From Ectothiorhodospira shaposhnikovii (lineage in GTDB: Bacteria; Pseudomonadota; Gammaproteobacteria; Ectothiorhodospirales; Ectothiorhodospiraceae), in the NCBI RefSeq assembly GCF_016584105.1, contig NZ_NRSM01000007.1:1-64000 (forward strand): a stretch of DNA of 64,000 nucleotides. The letters are read 5' to 3'. The position numbers were made by a program, and so were the translations under genes. Under the pieces are notes generated by a model. It made no database searches, was not told where the DNA came from, and was given only the letters and a program-made list of their open reading frames with translations. This document shows, in pieces, positions 22,673 to 30,893 of the stretch (position 1 is the first letter of the stretch; each line of letters starts with the position of its first letter).

Positions 22673-24607
22673 TCACTTTCCCGCGCTGCGCATCGACTCC
22701 ACGAGTTTATTCCGAATCTCGGCATTAGCACCCAGGAACTCCAACAGCAATACACCCGCATTTGCCACGCTTTTCTGTACTTCCGAAAAATCTTCCGATG
22801 AAAAACGTTTGAGCACCACAGATTTTGCCAACGATTCCGTACCCCCTGGGGTCCGAATACCAACGCGTATTCGCGGCATGAATCCATCATTGCGAAGAGC
22901 AGATATCAATGACCTTACTCCTCTGTGCCCGCCGTCACTACCCTTATATTTCAGGCGTACATCGGGCATTTCAAGATCCGCATCGTCATGGATAACAACA
23001 ACCCGATCAATCGGAATATTTAATTTCCCACGAAATTTCTCTACGGCAAAACCCGCGCGATTGATGGCTACGGACGGCTTAAAGAGGATCACTTGGTGCG
23101 TTGAAATCTCCGCGCGAGCCATCATGCCATCGACACCTTCAACCCATTCAAGTATTAAATTTTTTGCCACATAATCAAGCACTTCAAAACCCATATTGTG
23201 GGGAGTACCCACATACTCATCCCCAGGGTTCCCTAAACCAATTACCAGCCAAATATCTTTTATTACCCCATCGGCATTCTCAGATAACCCTGCAAATCCT
23301 TTAATATTTCCCAACTCACCATCAGAACCATGAAAGGTACTTACCACTGGGAAAAAGGCATCCTCCACCATGTGCACAGGGCGATCAAGATAGATACAAT
23401 CATCACAAAAAAAATTCCAACCACAATCACTTCTCCAGCAAGACACAGGTTGCTCGCGCGCAAGAACCAAGCGAACCAAATGATCGACCCGGTTTGTACC
23501 TTTTAGCAAGACAAGATCGCCTGACCTTAACTCGGAACGAAGAAATTCGTGGGCTTTTTTTATTTCCGTAAAGCCAAAAAGCTTATGCTGACTTGCCTCC
23601 GTCTTGGCCTTTAACGCCCTCAGTGCGTGAGGCCCAACAAACACAACCAAATCCGCAACCTCCAAAGCACGACGTGCAACTTTCGGATACAACTTTGATG
23701 CAGATAGTGAATAGTCCGACAAAGTACCAATCACAGCCACCTTTCGGCCCGCCCTAGCATCAATAAGATAATCATAAATGACAGGCAAAGACCAATGGGG
23801 AGACTTAAAGTCGTCACGAATGAAAGTTACGCCATCCGCACATTCGACCACCTGCATTCTTCCCGGCGTGGTCATTGGCTCCTTAATCGCTACTATGCAT
23901 TCGTCAATACGCATGCCAGCGGCAAGACCAACCCCCAAGGCGGCCAAAACCGAAGTAGCCAGGTGAACACCATGCAGACTGGTGTTGACAGTATAAGATT
24001 CACCCTGATGCTCAACTTTCAGGGTCAGCGACTGTGGGAATCCAGACGATGCCGACAATAGACGCAAATCCGCTTGCGGCGAGGAACCAAACCAGACACA
24101 GCGGGCTGCCGCTTTCTCGCCGACGGCTCGCACCAAAGGATCATCAATATTTAGCACCGCGACCCCATCAGCAGGTAGAGCTGAAATCAGCTTACCTTTT
24201 TCAGCTGCAATCGCACCCATCGAACCAAACCTTTTTATGTGATCACGTCCCACCACGGTCATCACTGCAATCGACGGACGAACGAGATCAATTCTTTTAT
24301 CAATGGTTCCCGGACCGCTTGTAGCAACCTCAAAAACTGCATACCGGCAAGCATTGGGCAGGAAAAGTATCGCCGACCCGATATCTTCCAGGTAATTAAG
24401 ACCCTTCCGATTTCCTTGTGTCTTTCCTTTTTTACTTAATACAGCGACCACCAGATCTTTAGTCGTCGTCTTCCCTACTGACCCCGTGATACCAACAAAA
24501 GTCGTAGTTCGAAGCATTTTCCTTTTGAGACCAGCACTCGCCAGGATAATGATTTTCCGCCAATACCTCGCTCTCCATGCCAACGCCTGCTTCAAGTGAG
24601 TCAACAT
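22673..24607 (-). CDS. Mur-ligase / peptidyl-tRNA hydrolase fusion protein
   Basis: 644 residues from ATG 24607 (GAGGGG ten bases upstream; ATG 24664 is also in frame). Residues 30-385 are a MurF-like ATP-dependent amide ligase: P-loop GSVGKTTTK 42-50, DHIKRFGS near 122, Lys137 at the carbamylated-lysine position, then RDDFKSPHWS and LLKGTNR. Residues 390-404 hold four Cys (C-x4-C-x5-C-x2-C), a possible zinc site. Residues 452-644 are a complete peptidyl-tRNA hydrolase domain: GLGNPGDEY, catalytic His470 in TPHN, Asn516, Asp541 in HDDAD and GGHRGVRSL, where the commoner Asn is Arg562. A housekeeping Pth is normally about 190 residues and stands alone. The gene converges on an ATP-grasp gene in an AT-richer islet. 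Role inferred: ligating an amino acid or peptide, perhaps released from tRNA, to a surface precursor. Confidence 0.85.
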   Translation of the reverse strand: MLTHLKQALAWRARYWRKIIILASAGLKRKMLRTTTFVGITGSVGKTTTKDLVVAVLSKKGKTQGNRKGLNYLEDIGSAILFLPNACRYAVFEVATSGPGTIDKRIDLVRPSIAVMTVVGRDHIKRFGSMGAIAAEKGKLISALPADGVAVLNIDDPLVRAVGEKAAARCVWFGSSPQADLRLLSASSGFPQSLTLKVEHQGESYTVNTSLHGVHLATSVLAALGVGLAAGMRIDECIVAIKEPMTTPGRMQVVECADGVTFIRDDFKSPHWSLPVIYDYLIDARAGRKVAVIGTLSDYSLSASKLYPKVARRALEVADLVVFVGPHALRALKAKTEASQHKLFGFTEIKKAHEFLRSELRSGDLVLLKGTNRVDHLVRLVLAREQPVSCWRSDCGWNFFCDDCIYLDRPVHMVEDAFFPVVSTFHGSDGELGNIKGFAGLSENADGVIKDIWLVIGLGNPGDEYVGTPHNMGFEVLDYVAKNLILEWVEGVDGMMARAEISTHQVILFKPSVAINRAGFAVEKFRGKLNIPIDRVVVIHDDADLEMPDVRLKYKGSDGGHRGVRSLISALRNDGFMPRIRVGIRTPGGTESLAKSVVLKRFSSEDFSEVQKSVANAGVLLLEFLGANAEIRNKLVESMRSAGK

Positions 24608-24664
24608 GAATTCAAGACCCCTCAAGCTCTGAATGGTTAATATGGAAACCAACTTACAATGCAT

Positions 24665-25030
24665 GCGAGACCAGTCATGGCCCGGAAACTCTTGACAAGC
24701 TTACCGTATCGGATATCTATATACCAAGCATCCTTCAACCAACTCCAAAGATATCCCACAATATTCCTTTTTCAGTGGTGCAGATTGACATCGAGTCTCC
24801 AGGTCCATCGGGCCATCTTGGTGAAGACATCAATACAACCGCTCCAGCACTCTGATGAAAATGTCGTCATCCCTACAGTTTCGAAAGCGGTCATATACAC
24901 GCATTCCAAGGATAAAATCGTTCCGGAAGATCAGGCCGCGAACACCCCTGCACTACAGGGCAGATACGGTAGCGCTGAGTAGCTCCAATCTGCTTCGGAA
25001 AGTTTACTCAGCATCTACTTCCACTTTCCC
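24665..25030. other. 366-base region without a supported gene
   Basis: Between the fusion gene and the amidotransferase gene there is no convincing open frame on either strand; the short plus-strand frames here lack family resemblance or a ribosome site. Base composition changes across it, from AT-richer on the left to the locus average on the right, so it may contain the junction of an inserted segment and the promoter of the fusion gene. No repeat or terminator was clear. Confidence 0.5.
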
Positions 25031-26923
25031 TCACCCCTCGCTACGCCGCAAAAATGCCTCGAACATGAACAGGGACCACAGGGGGGCGCTGTAATCCCTA
25101 CGCCCGCTCGCATGGGCATCCACCAGATGCCGGAGGGTGTTCATCTCGAAAAGACCGGCATCCTGTAGCCGGTCGCCGAGGATGGTGTCCTGCAGACGCT
25201 GTTTCAGGGGGCCGCGGAACCACTGGTCCAGGGGCACGGCAAAACCCTGCTTGCGTCGGTACAGGATGTCGTTGGGCAGGTGCGGCTCCATGGCCTTCTT
25301 CAGCAGGTACTTCCCTTCCCCACCCCGGAGCTTGAGCGACGGCGGCAGGCCCGAGATCCACTCCACCAGGGGATGATCCAGGATCGGTACCCGAACCTCC
25401 AGGGCATGGGCCATGCTGGCCCGATCCACCTTGGTGAGGATGTCGCCGGGCAGATAGGTCTTCATGTCCAGGTACTGGACCAGGGACAAGGGGTCTTCCA
25501 CCGGCGCGCGGGCGGCGTGGCGGCGCAGCACGTCCACCGCCGTGTGTCCCTCCAGCTGCCGCCGAAAGGCGGGGCTGTAGAGGTTCAGGCGCTGTTCGTC
25601 GCGGATGACCGCGATATTGTTGAAATACCCTTCCACTGCGTCCCTGGCCAGGGCCTGGAAGGTGGCGCGGGCGCGGAACATCCGGGGAGCCCGGTCCAGC
25701 TTGGGATATATCCGTCCCAGGGTGCCGAAGAGGGGACGCCGTAACCCCAGGGGCAGATGATTGCGCACCCGTTCCTCCTGTAGATGGAATCGATAACGCC
25801 GGTATCCGGCCAGGGTCTCATCCCCGCCATCCCCCGACAGGGCCACGGTGACGTCCTGCCGGGCCAGTTCGCAGACCCGGTAGGTGGGCAGGGCCGAGCT
25901 GTCGGCAAAGGGTTCGTCGTAGAGATCCGCCAACCGGTCCAGCAGGCTGAAGTCATCCGGGTCTACCTGCCGCTGCCGATGGCTGGTGTGGTAGCGCTCG
26001 GCAACCTGGGCGGCATGGGCGGACTCGTCGTAGCGGGGATCGCTGAAGCCGATGGAGCAGGTCTTGACCGGGTCGTCCATCAGGCCCGCCATCATGGCCA
26101 CCACGGCGCTGGAGTCCACGCCGCCGGACAGGAAGGCCCCCAGGGGCACCTCGGCCACCAGACGGATGCGTACCGCTTCGCGCAGGCGCTCCACCAGTGC
26201 CTCCATGGCCTGGGCCTCGTCCATGGGGGCATGGGGCTGGAAGGGTACGTCCCAGTATTCCCGTGGCTCCCCCGGTGCGCGGCCCCGCTGCAACAGCAGG
26301 GTGTGGCCGGGGGGCAGCTTGTGTACGCCCTGGTAGATGGTGCGCGGCTCGGGCACGTAGCCGTAGGCGAAATATTCGTCCACCGCCCGGGGGTCCAGCG
26401 ACCGGGGCAGATCCGGGTGGGCCATCAGAGCCTTGAGTTCGGAGGCGAAGATGCACTGGCCATTGGGCAAATGGGCATAGTAGACGGGCTTGATGCCCAG
26501 GCGGTCCCGGGCCAGGAACAGGCTTTGGCGGTTGCGGTCCCAGACGGCGAAGGCGAACATGCCGCGAAAGTGACGCACGCAGTCTTCGCCCCATTCTTCC
26601 CAGGCATGGACGATGACTTCGGTGTCGCAATGGGTGCGGAAGGTGTGTCCGGCGGCCTTGAGGGTGTCGGTCAGTGCCGGGAAGTTGTAGATCTCGCCGT
26701 TGTAGGTGACGGCCACGGTGTGGTCTTCGTTGAACAGGGGCTGCTGGCCGCTGGAGAGATCGATGATGGACAGGCGGCGGTGGGCCAGCCCGATACCGGG
26801 TTCCAGGTGGACGCCGCCTTCATCGGGGCCACGGTGGAACTGGGTCTGGTTCATGCGTTCCAGCAGGCCCCGGTCGATGGGGGCCTGGCCCTGGATGTCG
26901 AAGATCCCTGTGATGCCGCACAT
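25031..26923 (-). CDS. Exosortase A-associated asparagine-synthetase-type amidotransferase (TIGR03108 type)
   Basis: 630 residues starting MCGITGIF, so the glutaminase nucleophile Cys2 is present, unlike its two relatives in this region. The amidotransferase domain continues with FHRGPDEGG and YNGEIYNF; the synthase domain has FLSGGVDSS near residue 265, LSGDGGDE and RRKQGFAVPLDQWF. It would hydrolyse glutamine and use the ammonia to amidate a carboxylate activated with ATP. Such a gene is a standing member of exosortase A EPS clusters, where the substrate is thought to be a sugar acid or peptide group of the polymer, not free aspartate. It follows the stp2 gene by six bases and ends the core operon. 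Confidence 0.92.
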   Translation of the reverse strand: MCGITGIFDIQGQAPIDRGLLERMNQTQFHRGPDEGGVHLEPGIGLAHRRLSIIDLSSGQQPLFNEDHTVAVTYNGEIYNFPALTDTLKAAGHTFRTHCDTEVIVHAWEEWGEDCVRHFRGMFAFAVWDRNRQSLFLARDRLGIKPVYYAHLPNGQCIFASELKALMAHPDLPRSLDPRAVDEYFAYGYVPEPRTIYQGVHKLPPGHTLLLQRGRAPGEPREYWDVPFQPHAPMDEAQAMEALVERLREAVRIRLVAEVPLGAFLSGGVDSSAVVAMMAGLMDDPVKTCSIGFSDPRYDESAHAAQVAERYHTSHRQRQVDPDDFSLLDRLADLYDEPFADSSALPTYRVCELARQDVTVALSGDGGDETLAGYRRYRFHLQEERVRNHLPLGLRRPLFGTLGRIYPKLDRAPRMFRARATFQALARDAVEGYFNNIAVIRDEQRLNLYSPAFRRQLEGHTAVDVLRRHAARAPVEDPLSLVQYLDMKTYLPGDILTKVDRASMAHALEVRVPILDHPLVEWISGLPPSLKLRGGEGKYLLKKAMEPHLPNDILYRRKQGFAVPLDQWFRGPLKQRLQDTILGDRLQDAGLFEMNTLRHLVDAHASGRRDYSAPLWSLFMFEAFLRRSEG

Positions 26924-26929
26924 GTTTTT

Positions 26930-28087
26930 TTATCTCTTGGAGAGTCGGTCATAGACGTTCAGGTAGCCCTGCACCATGGCTTCCAGGCTGTAGCGCTGCC
27001 GTGCCCGCTCCCGGGCAGTGCCGCCGTGGGTCCGGGCCAGGGCCATGTCGTCCAGATAACCACCCAGGGCACCGGCCAGGGCCTCGGGATCGCCGGCGGG
27101 GATCAGGGTGCCGGTCTGGCCCGGCTCGATCAGGTCGGGATTGCCCCCCACCGCGGTGCCGATCACCGGCAGACCGGTGGCCATGGCCTCCAATATGGTG
27201 TTGCAAATGCCTTCCGCCAGGGAAGGCACCACGCACAGGTCCATCGCCGCCATCAGGTCGGGAATGTCGTCACGGTTGCCGGGCAGCCAGGCCAGGTCGG
27301 CGACACCGGCTTCCCGCAGACGGGCCTGCAACCCCTCCCGCAGGGGGCCGTCTCCGATCATCACCAGACGCAGCCTGCGCTTCAGCCCTTCATCCCGCCT
27401 CAGCAGGGCAAGCACGGCCTCCACCAGGATGTCCGGGGCCTTGACCGCCTGCATCCGCATGACCGCACCGATGACAACAGTCTCCGGGGGTGCGAATCCC
27501 TCCGGCAGGATGGAGCGGGCCCGGGCCTTGTCCCGGGGTGAAAAACGGACAACATCCACCCCGTTGCAGATATGGTTCAGGCGGACCGGTGCCACGCTGA
27601 TCTGTCTTGACAGGTAATCCAGCTGGTGCCGGGACAGGGCAATGTACTGGCCCACCAGGGGTCGGAACACACGACGCAGGTGCCGGGTTTTGGCCCGGGA
27701 ACCGTCCAGATCACCGATATCCCAGCCATGCTCGCCATGGACACGCCGCCTCACCCCCGCCAGGGCGGCAATGGCCTGGGTCTCCAGGGTGGCCATGTTG
27801 CGGGTATGGACAATGTCCGGTCGCAGTCGGCGCAGCAGCCGCCAGAGCCGGCCGTGGACCTTGAGGTCCTTGCCCTCCTGCTTGTGCAGGGCATGCAGCG
27901 TCACGTCGTCGCGGCGAATGCGGCGACTGAAATCGGTGTAGTCCGTCATGCACACGATGGCATGACGATAGCGGTCCGCCGGCATGTGGTTGATCAGGTT
28001 GACCAGACCGTTCTCCATGCCGCCCACGTCCAGACGATGAATGATGTGGGCCACCAGCGGCGGTGTACCCCGCGTGCTGTCGGTCAT
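26930..28087 (-). CDS. XrtA/PEP-CTERM system glycosyltransferase (TIGR03088, stp2 type)
   Basis: 385-residue GT4 glycosyltransferase. The opening VAHIIHRLDVGGMENGLVNLIN and the middle HNICNGV-type stretch (RLNHICNGVDVVRFSP) followed by IGAVMRMQAVKAPDILVEA are characteristic of the exosortase-linked group; SLAEGICNTILEAMATGLPVIGT is the donor-binding motif. It would add a sugar to the lipid-linked EPS unit in the cytoplasm. It overlaps the exosortase gene by four bases, indicating tight translational coupling. Confidence 0.93.
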   Translation of the reverse strand: MTDSTRGTPPLVAHIIHRLDVGGMENGLVNLINHMPADRYRHAIVCMTDYTDFSRRIRRDDVTLHALHKQEGKDLKVHGRLWRLLRRLRPDIVHTRNMATLETQAIAALAGVRRRVHGEHGWDIGDLDGSRAKTRHLRRVFRPLVGQYIALSRHQLDYLSRQISVAPVRLNHICNGVDVVRFSPRDKARARSILPEGFAPPETVVIGAVMRMQAVKAPDILVEAVLALLRRDEGLKRRLRLVMIGDGPLREGLQARLREAGVADLAWLPGNRDDIPDLMAAMDLCVVPSLAEGICNTILEAMATGLPVIGTAVGGNPDLIEPGQTGTLIPAGDPEALAGALGGYLDDMALARTHGGTARERARQRYSLEAMVQGYLNVYDRLSKR

Positions 28088-29682
28088 GAGCCTGACTCCG
28101 GCGGCCGGTATTCCACCTCGATCAGCCCGGGCATGCGGGTCAGAAAATCCTGCAGGACGGCCCGCCCCTCGTCGGCGGTGATCTGGAACTCCGTGGTCAC
28201 GGCCACCAGCAGCGAGCCGTCCCGATGACCACTGAGCCGGGCCCAGGCCTCCAGGAGCTTGACCTCAATGGGTCGGGCGGTGGCACGATCCGCCACCTGG
28301 TACCAGTGCCAGACGATGCGGCCGCGATCTCCGGGACCGCGCATGACCGTTTCGCGGACCATGTGGGGCTCGCCGCCGGCAAGGGTCACGCCGCGCCCGG
28401 ACTCGGAAATCCGGCGCCAGGTCTGACCGTCGTAGATCCGATTACCGTAAGTGATCAGATCCGTACCCGGCTGATCATGGTGATAGTGCAGGACGTGCAG
28501 CGCCAGCTCACGTCCGTTTTCAGACCGGTAGGCATGCTGGGACTGGTAATCCGGCTCGGCAAACCGGGGCTGCCAGGGCGGTGATTCGTCCCGCTGGGGC
28601 AGGGCCCAGCCCGTGACCTGGGGGGGCACCGGATAACGGTCACCGGCCAGGGCGGCCATGCGCTGATTGAGGCCCATCTCGGTCAGGGGGGCCATGGACA
28701 GAACCACGGCTGCCAGGACCAGGGGCATGACCACCGGGGAGACCGCCGTGGGGGACGGGTTCCCGGCCTGTGTAGTCGGCTGTTGCCGGCTCTCCTCTTC
28801 CGGATGGTCGTCTTCCCGGAACAGGCTGCCCACCCAGAACAGCAGGAACATCACCACGCCGAAGAACAGCCAGCCGTAGATCAGATGGTCCACCCCGACG
28901 GCGTGTTCCATGTCGGTCCAGTGAGCGATCATGATGATGCCGTAGGCCCGCAGGCCGTTGGCCACGATGGGCACGATGATGGCAAAAGCCGTGAACACCA
29001 GTCGTCGCCAGAGGCTGCGGTAAATCAGATAGGCGTACACCAGCCCCAGGGCCACCGAGGCAATCAGATAGCGGATGCCGCTGCAGACCTCGGCCACCAC
29101 GAAATCCCCGGCGGGAATGCTGATGTAGTAGCCCTCGGCAAATACCGGCAGCCCCGTCAGACGCAGCATGAGCACGGTGAACCAGGCGGTATAGTCCTGC
29201 AGGATGGGGACCAGGAAGCTCCCCACCGGCCAGGCGAAGAAGAGATAGGCCAGGGGGAAAGTCAGCGCCCTGGAGATGCCGAGCCCCAAAATGGTGATGA
29301 CCAGGGCAGGCACCATGGCCACCACGACGAAGGTCTGGACCACGGTGACATCGGCGGCCCGGGCAAGGATCCAGCCGAAACCGAGGGCGGCGATCAGCAG
29401 GATGCCCAGGTAGCTGGGCTGCGGGGTGAGTTCCGCCAGTCGGCGGCGCATGCGCCAGGCCAGAAACAGGCTGATGGGGAGGATGACCATGCCGTGGGCA
29501 TAGGTGTCCGAGTTGAGCCAGATATGCACCAGCTTCTGCACGCTGGGCCAGTAGAGGAGCACCATGGCTCCCATGCCCGCGGCCAGGAGCCCCAGGGCCA
29601 GGGGCCATGACAGGCCCGGAATCCGGAGAGCTGCTGGGGCTGCTGATCGGTTTTCAGCCGATGTTGCAATGGTGGTGTTCAT
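28084..29682 (-). CDS. xrtA: Exosortase A with fused EpsI-like domain
   Basis: 532 residues. Residues 1-290 form an eight-segment inner-membrane transpeptidase-like protein with the exosortase catalytic residues: Cys200 in VAEVCSGIRYL, Arg245 in ANGLRAYG and His266 in VDHLIYGW. It recognises the PEP-CTERM tail, cuts at the PEP motif and is thought to transfer the protein to an unknown acceptor. A short hydrophilic linker and one membrane segment (about 318-335) lead to a periplasmic EpsI-type domain (about 340-530) with WRRISESGRGV and WHWYQV. The XrtA class is supported by the surrounding gene set. It overlaps stp2 and stp1 genes by four bases on either side. Its likely substrate is the PEP-CTERM protein at 18033-18758. 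Confidence 0.96.
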   Translation of the reverse strand: MNTTIATSAENRSAAPAALRIPGLSWPLALGLLAAGMGAMVLLYWPSVQKLVHIWLNSDTYAHGMVILPISLFLAWRMRRRLAELTPQPSYLGILLIAALGFGWILARAADVTVVQTFVVVAMVPALVITILGLGISRALTFPLAYLFFAWPVGSFLVPILQDYTAWFTVLMLRLTGLPVFAEGYYISIPAGDFVVAEVCSGIRYLIASVALGLVYAYLIYRSLWRRLVFTAFAIIVPIVANGLRAYGIIMIAHWTDMEHAVGVDHLIYGWLFFGVVMFLLFWVGSLFREDDHPEEESRQQPTTQAGNPSPTAVSPVVMPLVLAAVVLSMAPLTEMGLNQRMAALAGDRYPVPPQVTGWALPQRDESPPWQPRFAEPDYQSQHAYRSENGRELALHVLHYHHDQPGTDLITYGNRIYDGQTWRRISESGRGVTLAGGEPHMVRETVMRGPGDRGRIVWHWYQVADRATARPIEVKLLEAWARLSGHRDGSLLVAVTTEFQITADEGRAVLQDFLTRMPGLIEVEYRPPESGS

Positions 29683-30893
29683 GGCGACTCCAACAAGGTC
29701 ACGAACCGCTCCATGTGCTCGGCCCAGCTGTAATGTTCACAGACACAGGCCCGCCCCAGCCGCCCCAACCCCGGAGACAGATTACCGGACAGGACATCGC
29801 AGGCCAGCCGGGCCAGGGTGACCGGGTCTTCGCTCACCGGCCATTCCAGACCCTCGCAGGCACGCAGTCCATCCAGGGCCTGGGGGGTCACCAGCACCGG
29901 CTTGCCCATGGCCATGGCCTCCAGCACCTTGTTCTGGATCCCCCGGGCGATCCGCAGCGGCGCCACCGCCGCCTCGGTATGGGCCAGGTAGGGGCGCACA
30001 TCCTTCACCGCGCCCGTGACCTGGACGCCGTCGATCTGCTCCAGTTGTTTCACTTCCCTGGCCGGCCGGGCGCCGACAATGGTGAAACGGGCATCGACGT
30101 GTTCCAGTCGCACCAGGGGAAAGACCTCCCGGGCAAACCAGCGCACCGCATCCACGTTGGCCCAGTAGTCCATGGCGCCGGTGAAGACCAGATGCTGCTC
30201 ACCCACCCCGTACGGGCGGGGATACTCTCGTTCCGGGCTGAAATAATCCACGTCCACGCCGTTGTCGATGGCATGGATGCGACCGGCCGACTCCGGCGCC
30301 AGCGTCCGGAACAGGGCCGCCTCCTGCTCACTGACGAAGGCACCCGCATCCGTCAGGGACGCGACGCGTCGCTCGAAGGCCAGCAGACGACGGGATTCCC
30401 GGGCATAGATCCGGTTCATGGGAAAGCGATGGGAAGCGGCATACTGGCGCCACTTGTCCGAGTCCACATCGACGAAATCCACCACCACCCTGCGACCGGC
30501 ATGGTCTTCCGGCCGCAGGTACTGGGCCATGGCGGACGAGAAAATCAGAACCCGTTCCACGCCCTGTTCCAGTATCCGGCGCACCCATTGCCGCATGGAT
30601 CTGTTGTCGTAGTAAGGCTCCGACAGGGAGCGGCCGTCCATGAACCCCCGCAGACTCGCCAGCTTGGCCAGCGGCGGTCGCAACGGCAGCAGGCAGGTGC
30701 TCTCGCACAGGCGGGTCACGTCTTCCCGGTAACGCCAGTCGTGGGGGTCGTCCACGAACGCCCCCAGGTGAATGCGGTAGCGCCCCGCCAGGTGCTTGAG
30801 CAGGTTGAATGACCGGATCTTGTCCCCCTTGTTGGGCGGATACGGGATCCGGTGGACCAGGTAGAGCAGCGCCGGGCGTGTGGTGTCGTTCAT
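29679..30893 (-). CDS. XrtA/PEP-CTERM system glycosyltransferase (TIGR03087, stp1 type)
   Basis: 404 residues from the ATG at 30893, whose ATGA overlaps the stop of the FemAB gene. The open frame extends 76 codons further, but that stretch is antisense-quality sequence inside the FemAB gene and is not part of the protein. LYLVHRIPYPPNKGDKIRSF at the start, DFVDVDSDKW, and HLVFTGAMDYWANVDAVRWF are typical of the exosortase-linked GT. PLRIARGIQNKVLEAMAMGKPV is the donor site. Probably a cytoplasmic enzyme of EPS unit assembly, paralogous to the GT at 13576-14790. Confidence 0.93.
   Translation of the reverse strand: MNDTTRPALLYLVHRIPYPPNKGDKIRSFNLLKHLAGRYRIHLGAFVDDPHDWRYREDVTRLCESTCLLPLRPPLAKLASLRGFMDGRSLSEPYYDNRSMRQWVRRILEQGVERVLIFSSAMAQYLRPEDHAGRRVVVDFVDVDSDKWRQYAASHRFPMNRIYARESRRLLAFERRVASLTDAGAFVSEQEAALFRTLAPESAGRIHAIDNGVDVDYFSPEREYPRPYGVGEQHLVFTGAMDYWANVDAVRWFAREVFPLVRLEHVDARFTIVGARPAREVKQLEQIDGVQVTGAVKDVRPYLAHTEAAVAPLRIARGIQNKVLEAMAMGKPVLVTPQALDGLRACEGLEWPVSEDPVTLARLACDVLSGNLSPGLGRLGRACVCEHYSWAEHMERFVTLLESP

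Noticed and set aside
24659-24982. 107-codon plus-strand frame in the gap after the fusion gene
   Set aside because: No ribosome site, no recognisable motif, overlaps the start region of the divergent gene.
25784-27541. 585-codon plus-strand open frame
   Set aside because: Antisense to the amidotransferase and stp2 genes.
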